Positions 1-6,549 of a DNA stretch of 13,139 nt are shown piece after piece. The notes beneath the pieces were generated by a model. That model made no database searches and was not told where the DNA came from. It saw only the letters and a program-made list of their open reading frames with translations. The DNA lies in NCBI GenBank assembly GCA_965658025.1, contig CBFHQL010000031.1, positions 1 to 13,139 of the forward strand, in the 5' to 3' direction. Position numbers and translations under genes: made by a program. How positions within the stretch are numbered: position 1 is the first letter of the stretch; each line of letters opens with the position of its first letter. The stretch comes from UBA3537 sp965658025 (GTDB lineage: Bacteria; Bacteroidota; Bacteroidia; Flavobacteriales; Flavobacteriaceae).

Positions 1-1
1 T

Positions 2-471
2 TGTATAGAAGTTTGGGGCAAAGGAGGAGATGGAGGAAGAGGTGGAGGCAGCGGATATCAAGCAGGTGGTAACGGTGGTGGCGGTGCTTATGGTTATCAA
101 TGTTTTTCAGTAACACCCGGGACAGTTCTAAATATCGTTTTAGACAATACTGCAACATCTGTAAATGATTTAATATCTGCTACCAATGGTCAAAATGGAA
201 TGTCATATTCGTCGGGTGGAGCAGATGGTGTTGGGGGAACTTCAACTGCAGCATACAACATTTCTGGCCAAGATGCGACATCAACTCAAGGAGGACAANN
301 NNNNNNNNAGGCGCAAATGGAGGCCAAGGTGGTGTGGGATCTTCTGCCGGCAGTTATCCATCATCTGCAGAATTTCCAGCTGGCGGTGGCGGTGGCGGTC
401 GAGGTAATACTAATGTAAATTCAGCTGCTGGTACTCCAGGAGGCGGCGGTCAAGTAAAAATTTATTTTTAA
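2..471 (+). CDS. Glycine-rich surface/secreted protein, C-terminal part, broken by an assembly gap
   Basis: This is the 3' part of a gene entering from the left edge; no start is visible. Left of the N run the open frame begins at base 2 and reads CIEVWGKGGDGGRGGG, then a segment containing FSVTPGTVLNIVL. This is the layout of glycine-rich domains in Bacteroidota surface proteins: an EVWGxGG strand, a glycine block, then an SVTPG strand. Right of the gap the coding frame is different (codons start at 313) and continues through glycine-rich sequence to the end GGGGQVKIYF and a TAA at 469-471. The frame change is best explained by the 10 N being a placeholder; a true gap length of 2 modulo 3 would rejoin the frames. 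The stop lies 9 nt before the next gene, so the two are probably co-transcribed. The function is likely structural or adhesive at the cell surface, inferred from composition only. Confidence 0.75.
299..308. other. Assembly gap (10 N)
   Basis: Ten unknown bases interrupt the glycine-rich gene in a stretch of low-complexity GGN codons, where short-read assemblies often break. The real length is not known. Reading frames on the two sides disagree if the gap is taken as exactly 10. Confidence 0.97.
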
Positions 472-480
472 ATACAAATT

Positions 481-939
481 ATGAAAACAAGAATTTTAAT
501 ATTACTCATGGCAATTTCTTTTGTAGGAAACACACAAGGAGATTTACAATTTAGCCAAGTTGTTAGTGTAGATTTTTATTATCCTGCAGAAAATGCTGGA
601 TTTAACTATAACAACAGCTGGAAAGTTGATGAAATACTAGTCTCAATTCCAGCGGGTAAAATATGGAAAATAACATCTGCAAGTGTTGGGTATAATAGCC
701 CTGTCGGAAATTTAGATGGCCCCAACAATCTTGATGATCTTACAATTTCTATTGACAATGTAGCGATTTATCATGATTATTATAATCAAACTACCAGAGA
801 ATTTGACGTTAGTTTTCCTATGTGGCTTGGAAGCGGAGATTATAATTTTAAGATGTCCTACAGAGCAACAGACAGCAATTATGACGCAAGTGAAACTTAT
901 GCTAAAGTCACAGGAATTGAATTCAATGTCGTACAATAA
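481..939 (+). CDS. Exported protein of unknown function (152 aa)
   Basis: I do not recognise a family. The first 20 or so residues (MKTRILILLMAISFVGNTQG) form a signal peptide with a basic start and a hydrophobic core; there is no lipobox cysteine. The mature part of about 130 residues is rich in aromatic residues, Asn, Asp and Ser, with alternating hydrophobic stretches (for example ILVSIPAGKIWKITSASVGY) suggesting an all-beta fold. It contains no cysteine after the signal peptide and no obvious catalytic motif. It sits between the glycine-rich gene (9 nt upstream) and the FISUMP gene (12 nt downstream) on the same strand, so it is probably the middle gene of a three-gene operon for exported proteins. 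ATG at 481 is the first start after the preceding stop and gives a complete signal peptide. Confidence 0.8.
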   Translation: MKTRILILLMAISFVGNTQGDLQFSQVVSVDFYYPAENAGFNYNNSWKVDEILVSIPAGKIWKITSASVGYNSPVGNLDGPNNLDDLTISIDNVAIYHDYYNQTTREFDVSFPMWLGSGDYNFKMSYRATDSNYDASETYAKVTGIEFNVVQ

Positions 940-951
940 CTATATAATACA

Positions 952-2142
952 ATGAAAAAAATTTATTTTTTAATATTTTTACTTTTTACATCACTATGTA
1001 ATGCCCAATTTGGTATTAATACCAATACACCTGAGGTTTCTTCTGCATTAGATATTGTATCAACTACAGGAGGAATACTAATTCCAAGATTAACTTTAAC
1101 ACAACGTGATGCAATTGCTTCTCCAGCAACTGGCCTCATGATTTACCAAACCGATCAGTCATCAGGATTTTACTACTTTAACGGAAATATGTGGGTTAAT
1201 CTTGAAAGAGTTACAAATTCTTTAGCAGATGTTTTACAGCAAGGTAACTCTGCTGAAAATCAACAAATTAAAAATTTACAAGATCCAACAGATGCTCAAG
1301 ATGCTGTTACTTTGGCTTATATATCCCAGCAGTTAGACCAAATTATTTTAGATGTTGATAATGATTACGATGGATATACGGAAAACCAAGGGGATTGTGA
1401 CGATGACAATGAAAATTTGAATCCAAGTATTGTCGAAATTTATGACGGGATTGACAATAATTGTAACGGTAGTATAGATGAAAACTGGGGTACTATTGTG
1501 GATATAGACAATAATTCTTATGTGTATTACACATATGGAACGCAGCTTTGGACCGTAGATGACGCAGAAATGGAAACATATCGTGATGGGACACAAATTG
1601 ATTATGTAGAGGATCCTGCGCTTTGGTCAACTTTGCAAACAGGTGCATGGTGTTATTACGATAATGATCCAACAAAAAGTAAAATCTATAATTGGTATGC
1701 ACTAATGGGTATCCATGACACAGACCCTAACACACCAAATAAAGAATTTGCTCCAGAGGGATGGCACATACCAACAAATTCAGAATGGACTGATCTTGAG
1801 AACCACCTTACAGAAAATGGCTATGCTTATGACAGCTTTGGAACTAATAATTTAGGATCTGCGATGGCCTCAAACTTTGGATGGAATAGTGCTATTAATC
1901 CAGGAGAAACAGGCTTTAATCAGAGTGAAAATAACACTAGTTTTTTTAATGCATTTCCGAGCGGAGCTCGATTTGATGATGGTTCTTTTCAAGGAGAAGG
2001 AGTGTATGTTGTAATTTGGGCCATAGATGAAGATCAATCTGGTGATGTGTTTTATAGAACAATAAGTGCACAAAGTACTGATATCAATACTGGCGTTATT
2101 GGAAAATCTTATGGCCTTTCTGTAAGATTGGTTAAAGATTAG
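952..2142 (+). CDS. Secreted protein with MopE-type metal-binding motif and C-terminal FISUMP domain
   Basis: This 396-aa exported protein has a signal peptide ending near residue 19 (LCNAQ). Residues about 20-84 carry the module GINTNTPEVSSALDI..GGILIPR..T..QRDAI..PATGLMIYQT...FYYFNG..W, frequent at the N-terminus of Bacteroidota surface proteins. Residues 90-130 look like a short helical linker. Residues 134-178 form an Asp-rich MopE-type putative metal-binding motif: DxDNDxDGY, then GDCDDDNENLNP, then DGIDNNCNGSIDEN, with the two cysteines typical of that motif. Residues about 180-396 match the Fibrobacter succinogenes major paralogous (FISUMP) domain: a YNWYAL segment, EGWHIPTNSEW, and the C-terminal G.SVRLVKD signature. 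FISUMP domains are of unclear function and are thought to be extracellular. It is the last gene of the operon and is followed by a terminator hairpin at 2180-2215. The domain assignments are from remembered motifs. Confidence 0.88.
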   Translation: MKKIYFLIFLLFTSLCNAQFGINTNTPEVSSALDIVSTTGGILIPRLTLTQRDAIASPATGLMIYQTDQSSGFYYFNGNMWVNLERVTNSLADVLQQGNSAENQQIKNLQDPTDAQDAVTLAYISQQLDQIILDVDNDYDGYTENQGDCDDDNENLNPSIVEIYDGIDNNCNGSIDENWGTIVDIDNNSYVYYTYGTQLWTVDDAEMETYRDGTQIDYVEDPALWSTLQTGAWCYYDNDPTKSKIYNWYALMGIHDTDPNTPNKEFAPEGWHIPTNSEWTDLENHLTENGYAYDSFGTNNLGSAMASNFGWNSAINPGETGFNQSENNTSFFNAFPSGARFDDGSFQGEGVYVVIWAIDEDQSGDVFYRTISAQSTDINTGVIGKSYGLSVRLVKD

Positions 2143-2179
2143 ATATTTTATATCTGCATTTGTAGTTTACAAAAAAACT

Positions 2180-2215
2180 AAAGGGACATATTTTAATGAA
2201 TTTGTCTCTTTTTTT
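2180..2215 (+). terminator. Hairpin terminator after the exported-protein operon
   Basis: The 9-bp stem AAAGGGACA (2180-2188) pairs with TGTCTCTTT (2203-2211) with one G-U pair and a 14-nt loop, then T residues run to 2215. On the other strand the same stem is followed two bases later by a run of seven T, so it may also stop transcription arriving from the minus strand. It lies 37 nt after the FISUMP stop codon. Confidence 0.75.
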
Positions 2216-2324
2216 GTAGGGTCAAAGCGGGTAAAGTTAATCTACTTTGTTATGATTTAAAATTATTTAGTCAATAACAACATCAGCTTTAGTCGTGTTT
2301 TTGAAATTAAATTCTTTTTTATTT

Positions 2325-2714
2325 TTATTGGCAATCAGAACTTAACCTCCAAAGATGACTGAATTCTCCGTCCATGAAAAGCTTACCGCCATCACATTCA
2401 AATGTAACTTCACGTGGCGCTTCAAACCAGATAAGCGTATTTCCATCAAAACTATAACTATGAACCCCAGGAATTCTATCAGTAGAATCTAAAGCATTCC
2501 AATAAACATCATCAGCGGGGCAATCTATACAATAATAAGTAAATACTGTACCATCAACAAGCTCATACATTGTATTTGTATCTGCTCTATTTTCACTCGG
2601 TGACCATATCCATTTACCTTCTACAGAGTAAGCTGGTAAGGGATTGTCTTCAGAATCATTACCACTACTACATGCGAAGATTAATAATATAGAGAGTAAG
2701 ATTATTTTATTCAT
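2325..2714 (-). CDS. Small lipoprotein, lipocalin-like
   Basis: This 129-aa protein begins with a lipoprotein signal peptide, MNKIILLSILLIFAC, with the modified cysteine expected at residue 15 followed by SSGNDSED, an Asp/Ser-rich tether typical of Bacteroidota lipoproteins. The mature part (about residues 30-129) has the pattern VEGKWIWSPSE..TNTMYEL.DGTVFTYYC, two CxxC-spaced cysteines (YYCIDCPADD), then DRIPGVHSYSFDGNTLIW, and two late cysteines. The G-x-W start and alternating strands resemble small lipocalin-like lipoproteins seen widely in Flavobacteriia. The function is unknown. It is alone on its strand: the neighbour upstream is the boundary repeat at 2786-2839, and downstream it converges on the exported-protein operon. 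Confidence 0.8.
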   Translation of the reverse strand: MNKIILLSILLIFACSSGNDSEDNPLPAYSVEGKWIWSPSENRADTNTMYELVDGTVFTYYCIDCPADDVYWNALDSTDRIPGVHSYSFDGNTLIWFEAPREVTFECDGGKLFMDGEFSHLWRLSSDCQ

Positions 2715-2785
2715 ATTGGCTAATTTTCAGCAAGATAGAAATTTTAATACAAAATATTGTCCATAAGTTGAGATATCCTAAGAAC

Positions 2786-2808
2786 AAAAAATTATTCTCG
2801 GGAATAAT
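2786..2808 (-). terminator. Hairpin terminator below the zinc-ribbon gene
   Basis: On the minus strand a perfect 7-bp inverted repeat, ATTATTC and GAATAAT with a 4-nt loop (stem 2791-2797 with 2802-2808), is followed by a run of T. It lies about 70 nt after the stop of the 55-aa gene, so it can end the SOUL/zinc-ribbon transcript. Its sequence overlaps the repeat that resembles the flank of ssrA, so it may be an original ssrA terminator. Confidence 0.6.
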
Positions 2809-2839
2809 ACCGTGTAGCAGAGGGGCGTAAAATCGAACT
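2787..2839 (-). repeat. Decayed copy of the ssrA 3' end and its downstream flank
   Basis: Bases 2787-2814 match 6502-6529 at 23 of 28 positions without gaps, including GGGAATAAT followed after one base by CCGTG. After a region with about 5 extra bases the T-arm complement AATCGAACT (2831-2839) matches 6541-6549 exactly. The orientation is the same as in ssrA. This looks like a degenerate fragment of the tRNA-like 3' end of the tmRNA plus 3' flank. It does not form a complete tRNA or tmRNA and the acceptor part is poorly kept, so it should not be functional. Confidence 0.55.
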
Positions 2840-2880
2840 ATTTTGTGGAGGATTTAAGTGAATTAAATCAAATTTAATTC

Positions 2881-3048
2881 TCATTTCTTCCAAGTTCCAC
2901 CATATTTATAATTAGTATTATTTTCCTTGACTTTAATTAAGCAGTCTTTACACACAAAAACCCATTCCTTAGTAGCTTTGTATTGAACTCTGTACATAGT
3001 AGAAAAATCTACTTTACAGAAATCACAATGCTTGATGCGTTTTTTCAA
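2881..3048 (-). CDS. Small zinc-ribbon-like protein with two CxxC pairs (55 aa)
   Basis: The frame reads a TTG start, then KHCDFCKVDF, MYRVQYK, EWVFVCKDCL, and ends YKYGGTWKK. Two CxxC pairs (C8/C11 and C33/C36) would make one four-cysteine zinc site. The conserved-looking MYR.QYK...W.FVC..C segment and the YGGTWK tail match a family of small uncharacterised proteins that I recall from flavobacteria and some proteobacteria; the function is unknown. The only possible start between the previous stop and the first CxxC is TTG at 3048; the first ATG (residue 18) would remove half the zinc site. It begins 3 nt after the TAA of the SOUL gene and in the same frame, so translational coupling or even stop readthrough is conceivable. 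It is followed by the hairpin at 2786-2808. Confidence 0.75.
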   Translation of the reverse strand: MKKRIKHCDFCKVDFSTMYRVQYKATKEWVFVCKDCLIKVKENNTNYKYGGTWKK

Positions 3049-3051
3049 AGT

Positions 3052-3645
3052 TTAAAATTTTTGTTTTAACTCTACAATAATTTCATTTCGTCTGTTAAAC
3101 ACTTCATAGGGTGCGTTATAACCGTAAAGCTCAAATTTGTTTAAATGCGGAATACCTTCATGTTTCAGAGCTGTTATTAATTGCTTTTTGTAACGTTTAA
3201 TTTTTTTGTCGTTGGCCCAACCTTTAAATTTTATTGCAGCGACTAATTTTTCGGGTTCTTCAACAAAATTTATATTGCTTTGGTTGGGTTTTGGCAATTG
3301 CTTTTTATTCCATTTCTTGGGTACCATGAACCGCATGGTCATGGAGTTTTCTAAAGTCATGGTAACGGGAGAAGTCATCGCAATTTTTTCCTTTCTGTCA
3401 TTGCCACCAAAAATATAGCCAGCCAAAGCAGAAAATCCTTGACCTGATGCCGATTTATAATCCCCAGAAGAAATTTTTACAGTACTGAATAAACGCGCCT
3501 CGTAACGCCGAATTTCAAATGAATCATGTTGCTCAACCAGCTTGTAGGGGTATGTTTCAATATTGTGTTGGCTCTTTAAAGCAAATAGTTGAACTCCTAT
3601 AAATCCAACTAATAGAATGCCGCCAATGATGACTAATATTTTCAT
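3052..3645 (-). CDS. SOUL-family haem-binding protein, membrane-anchored
   Basis: This 197-aa protein has an N-terminal hydrophobic segment (about residues 3-23) that could be an uncleaved anchor or signal peptide, then a SOUL domain from about residue 30 to the end. Family signatures are visible: FEIRRYEARLFSTV, the GDYKSASGQGFSALAGYIFGGN block, KIAMTSPVTM, MRFMVPKKW, a P-rich segment, FKGWANDKKI, and a C-terminal YGYNAPY...RRNEI. SOUL/HEBP proteins bind haem or related tetrapyrroles in animals and plants; in bacteria the role is not established. It heads a minus-strand unit with the 55-aa zinc-ribbon gene and is divergent from the histone-deacetylase-family gene, with 83 nt between their starts. 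The length fits the bacterial members of the family. Confidence 0.9.
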   Translation of the reverse strand: MKILVIIGGILLVGFIGVQLFALKSQHNIETYPYKLVEQHDSFEIRRYEARLFSTVKISSGDYKSASGQGFSALAGYIFGGNDRKEKIAMTSPVTMTLENSMTMRFMVPKKWNKKQLPKPNQSNINFVEEPEKLVAAIKFKGWANDKKIKRYKKQLITALKHEGIPHLNKFELYGYNAPYEVFNRRNEIIVELKQKF

Positions 3646-3728
3646 AAAAAAACTTTAAAGTGTCTGATTTACAATATTATAACTTTTAATTCCACTAATT
3701 TTATCATGTCATTATAAATGAATGTTAA

Positions 3729-4631
3729 ATGTTAAAAATTGCCTTTAACCCAATCTATAAACATCAGCTAAAAGTTGGGCACCGATTTCCAATGGAAAAG
3801 TATGAGTTGTTACCAGAGCAACTGTTAAGAAAAAATATTTGTAATTATGATAATTTTTTCTCCCCATTGCCTATAGAAAAACATCTACTGTTATCCACAC
3901 ACGATGAAGGTTACTACAATAATTTGGTCAACTTATCATTGCCCAAATTAGATGCTAGGCAAATCGGTTTTCCGCTCTCCGATACTTTGATAAAGCGAGA
4001 GCTTATGATTGCCAAAGGGACTATTCAAAATACACATTATGCCCAACAATACGGTATTTCGATGAATATAGCAGGCGGAACCCACCATGCTTTTAGAAAT
4101 CGACCCGGTGCATTTTGTATGCTCAACGATCAGGCTATTGCTGCTAATTACCTAATAGACAATAATTTAGCCAAAAGAGTCATGATTGTTGATTTGGATG
4201 TACACCAAGGCGATGGAACGGCATCAATTTTTGAACATCAAGACTCTGTTTTTACGCTTTCATTTCATGGTCAAAAAAATTATCCATTCAAAAAAGAAAA
4301 TAGCGATTTTGATTTACCCCTAGAGGACGATACTGGGGATGAGGCTTATCTCAATGCCTTAAAGAATAACCTGCCACGTTTGGTGGATGCTTTTGAACCA
4401 GATTTTATATTTTATCTGGCCGGTGTAGATGTCTTAAAAACTGATAAACTCGGTCGATTAGGGTTGTCAACAGAGGGCTGTAAGGCTAGAGATCGCTTTG
4501 TTTTAACTTTTTGCAAGCGACATAATATTCCAGTTCAAGTGAGTATGGGAGGCGGGTATTCTATTCATTTAAAAGATATCATAAATGCTCACTCCAATAC
4601 TTTTGAATTAGCTCAAGCGATATTTTTTTAA
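3729..4631 (+). CDS. Histone deacetylase family hydrolase (zinc amidohydrolase)
   Basis: This 300-aa protein covers one complete HDAC/acetoin-utilisation-type arginase-fold domain. Visible active-site elements in order: GGTHHAF with the His pair H119-H120; DLDVHQGDGT with metal ligands D157 and H159; SFHG at 178-181; LAGVDVLKTDKLGRL with the third metal ligand D234; and MGGGYS with the catalytic Tyr Y277. All canonical residues are present, so it should be an active Zn-dependent deacylase. The N-terminal HRFPMEKYELLPEQL resembles the single-domain bacterial and HDAC11-like branch. Bacterial substrates are usually unknown; acetyl-lysine, acetylpolyamines or other acyl amides are possible. There is no signal peptide, so it is cytoplasmic. 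Its stop is only 4 nt from the convergent alpha/beta hydrolase stop, leaving no room for a terminator. Confidence 0.93.
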   Translation: MLKIAFNPIYKHQLKVGHRFPMEKYELLPEQLLRKNICNYDNFFSPLPIEKHLLLSTHDEGYYNNLVNLSLPKLDARQIGFPLSDTLIKRELMIAKGTIQNTHYAQQYGISMNIAGGTHHAFRNRPGAFCMLNDQAIAANYLIDNNLAKRVMIVDLDVHQGDGTASIFEHQDSVFTLSFHGQKNYPFKKENSDFDLPLEDDTGDEAYLNALKNNLPRLVDAFEPDFIFYLAGVDVLKTDKLGRLGLSTEGCKARDRFVLTFCKRHNIPVQVSMGGGYSIHLKDIINAHSNTFELAQAIFF

Positions 4632-4635
4632 AGTT

Positions 4636-5592
4636 CTATTGCCTCAAAAATGTTTCAACTGCTTCTAAGCTCTCTGAGGGCCTTTCTTCCATAGGGACAT
4701 GTCCTGTATATTTTAGAATGACCAGCGTGTCATTGGGTAAGTCCCTATGAAAACGATGGGCATTTTCAACTGGAATTAGCCCATCTTGTTCCCCCCACAG
4801 TACCAGTGTAGGCTGCTGAATTTGCGGTATTTTTTGGTAGACCTCACTAGTATTATCAATGGACAATCGATCGATAAAAGCTTGTCTGTTGCCTGTTTTC
4901 AGGGTAAGCTCAAAATAACGATTTACCAAATGGTTGGTGACTTTACGCTTGTCGTGATATACATTTTCTACACTCTGCCGTGCTACAAATTTTGGTGTAA
5001 TAAAGGTGAATATATTTTTCAGAACTGGAATTTGAGCAATTTTAAAGGCCAGTGGTGTGCTTTTTGCTCTGCTTGGGTAGCCTGATGCGTCAATAAGAAT
5101 TAGTTTTTGCACGTTTTCAGTGTATTCTAACGTAAAGCGCCAGGCAATGTGTCCTCCTAGCGAGTTTCCACCCATGATGCATTGATCAACCCCCAGTTTA
5201 TCCAAGAATTTTTTAATAAAATCACTGTATTCTTCAATGGTGTAATTACCGTCTAAAAAGGGATCGGTCAAACCATAGCCGGGAAGATCCATCCTTAGAA
5301 CTCTTTGTTTGTGCTTTAACCTTTGGGTCCAAGCCTCAAAAGTATGCAAACTGGATCCAGTTCCGTGAATGAGAACAATTGGGATGTCCTCATTATGACT
5401 GCCTTCATCTCTGTAATGAACGCGCAGGCCGTCGATAGTTAAAAAAGAGGAGGGGGGTGGCGCATACGTTTCCTTGAGCTTTGCTATTGGAATATCTCTA
5501 TAGCCAAATGTAACACAAATAAAGATCAGCAGTAGGGCAAAGGTATAACCCAGGATTTTTAAAGAATGCGTCCCCTTCTTTTTATTTTGCAT
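4636..5592 (-). CDS. Alpha/beta hydrolase with N-terminal membrane segment
   Basis: This 318-aa protein starts with a basic stretch (MQNKKKG) and a hydrophobic helix at about residues 11-30, suggesting an inner-membrane anchor with the enzyme domain outside the cytoplasm. From residue 50 it is a standard alpha/beta hydrolase: oxyanion-hole LIHGTGSS (74-81), MDLPGYGLTD (101-110), nucleophile elbow GNSLGG with S144, acid WGEQDG with D270, and base TGHVPME with H298. The cap region (about 175-245) is of ordinary size. The substrate cannot be told from sequence; ester or lipid-like substrates and haloalkane-type or meta-cleavage-like C-C hydrolysis are family options. Its ATG directly follows the TAA of the upstream SGNH-like lipoprotein gene with no spacer, so the two are surely one transcript and probably translationally coupled. 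Confidence 0.9.
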   Translation of the reverse strand: MQNKKKGTHSLKILGYTFALLLIFICVTFGYRDIPIAKLKETYAPPPSSFLTIDGLRVHYRDEGSHNEDIPIVLIHGTGSSLHTFEAWTQRLKHKQRVLRMDLPGYGLTDPFLDGNYTIEEYSDFIKKFLDKLGVDQCIMGGNSLGGHIAWRFTLEYTENVQKLILIDASGYPSRAKSTPLAFKIAQIPVLKNIFTFITPKFVARQSVENVYHDKRKVTNHLVNRYFELTLKTGNRQAFIDRLSIDNTSEVYQKIPQIQQPTLVLWGEQDGLIPVENAHRFHRDLPNDTLVILKYTGHVPMEERPSESLEAVETFLRQ

Positions 5593-6441
5593 TTAAAAGC
5601 TGTAATTGGGATTGTGATTATCCATTATTTGATTTGCTATAGCGTGTAAGTCAGTTTGGAAACCAGTATCGTATGAAAAGGCTGAGAGATCTACATTGTA
5701 GATGCTTTTTAGCCATAACAATGTGCCCGCTTCTCTAATGATATCTCCTTGATGGCCTTTTGCATCTGTAAATAAGGAGCTGTGTTGCGGTCCAAATCTG
5801 GAGATATTATCTAATAATTCATTATTAGAATTCATTTGATCCAAGTGGACGGAAATCCAACCTGTTGGAATAGTAAAAATTTTGGTAGCTGGGAATTCTA
5901 TACGTAATTGATCTACCATTTGGTGATGTACCACGTCACTAACAAAATAATCGTATAATTCTTCAATGGTGTCAAACCCGTACTCTTGTGCACGTTGTGG
6001 CCAATCAGCGGGAAAATCAATTTGTGGTATGGCAATAAAAATTGTGATATTTGGATTGTGTTCCAAAGCGTAGTTAATCCAAACCCGATGACCTTCAGTT
6101 GGATCTTCAGGCTCATGACCTGCTGTCATTCCAAAAATATCAATATCGCCTGCGTCAAGAGCGGCCTTAATTTGTAAATGTTCATTGGTATTAGAATCAT
6201 TCCAAAAATTGATTGGTCTGCCATTTACACCTCCGCGGGTTATTCGAATGCTATTATGTTGTTCAAATCCAGCTAGAAGTGAAACCTCATCAAGTTTTTC
6301 GGCATAGGGTCTAAAGAAACTATTACCTATGAGAAGCATTTTATAGCCCTGCGTTTGGTTTACTGATGCTGTGTTTTCTTCTGCATTACACGCGGTTAGG
6401 AGGATTAAACTGATTATACCTAGCTTGATTATTAGTTTCAT
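5593..6441 (-). CDS. SGNH-like lipoprotein of unknown substrate
   Basis: This 282-aa protein has a lipoprotein signal peptide, MKLIIKLGIISLILLTAC, with the lipid-attachment cysteine at residue 18, so it sits in the outer or inner membrane facing the periplasm or cell surface. The mature domain opens with KMLLIGNSFFRPYAEKL, where GNS (S41) fits block I of SGNH/GDSL hydrolases. Near the C-terminus TDAKGHQGDIIREAGTLLW could supply the Asp/His (D226, H230); the spacing is one residue longer than the usual DxxH. I cannot place the block II Gly and block III Asn firmly. The middle contains TRGGVNGRPINFW and FIAIPQIDFPADW. A carbohydrate or lipid esterase role is plausible but unproven. It is the first gene of a two-gene unit with the alpha/beta hydrolase, and starts just downstream of ssrA. 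Confidence 0.72.
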   Translation of the reverse strand: MKLIIKLGIISLILLTACNAEENTASVNQTQGYKMLLIGNSFFRPYAEKLDEVSLLAGFEQHNSIRITRGGVNGRPINFWNDSNTNEHLQIKAALDAGDIDIFGMTAGHEPEDPTEGHRVWINYALEHNPNITIFIAIPQIDFPADWPQRAQEYGFDTIEELYDYFVSDVVHHQMVDQLRIEFPATKIFTIPTGWISVHLDQMNSNNELLDNISRFGPQHSSLFTDAKGHQGDIIREAGTLLWLKSIYNVDLSAFSYDTGFQTDLHAIANQIMDNHNPNYSF

Positions 6442-6474
6442 ATAATGGTGCTAATAGAATTCCCTGTTTTATCC

Positions 6475-6482
6475 CAAAAATA
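6475..6482 (-). promoter_or_regulatory. Candidate -7 element for the SGNH lipoprotein/hydrolase operon
   Basis: On the minus strand TATTTTTG fits the Bacteroidota -7 consensus TAnnTTTG, placing a start about 25-30 nt before the ATG at 6441. No TTG is seen at the right -33 spacing, and the sequence overlaps AT-rich terminator sequence, so this is a weak call. Confidence 0.35.
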
Positions 6483-6523
6483 TAAAATTATCCCAAAAAA
6501 TAAATTTTATTTTAGGGAATAAT
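6483..6523 (-). terminator. Terminator of ssrA
   Basis: Immediately after the tmRNA 3' end, ATTATTCCC (6515-6523) pairs with GGGATAAT (6487-6494) with one bulge; the inner part is AT-rich and can extend the stem. A TTTT run follows at 6483-6486. This would end transcription of ssrA before the lipoprotein gene on the same strand. Confidence 0.5.
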
Positions 6524-6549
6524 GCCGTGGAGTCGCCGAGAATCGAACT
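6502..6549 (-). repeat. ssrA 3'-end partner of the decayed repeat at 2787-2839
   Basis: This is the intact copy: it spans 26 nt of ssrA downstream flank, the acceptor end and the T-arm complement of ssrA. Its degenerate partner lies 3.7 kb away in the same orientation. The pair brackets the SOUL, deacetylase and two hydrolase genes. Confidence 0.55.

Noticed and set aside
186..418. Two short overlapping open frames spanning the N run
   Set aside because: One is out of frame throughout, the other is right only before the gap; both are artefacts of the placeholder gap in the glycine-rich gene.
2800..2850. A tRNA gene, suggested by the T-arm-like AATCGAACT
   Set aside because: No acceptor, D or anticodon arm can be formed. 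The similarity is to the ssrA 3' end and flank instead.
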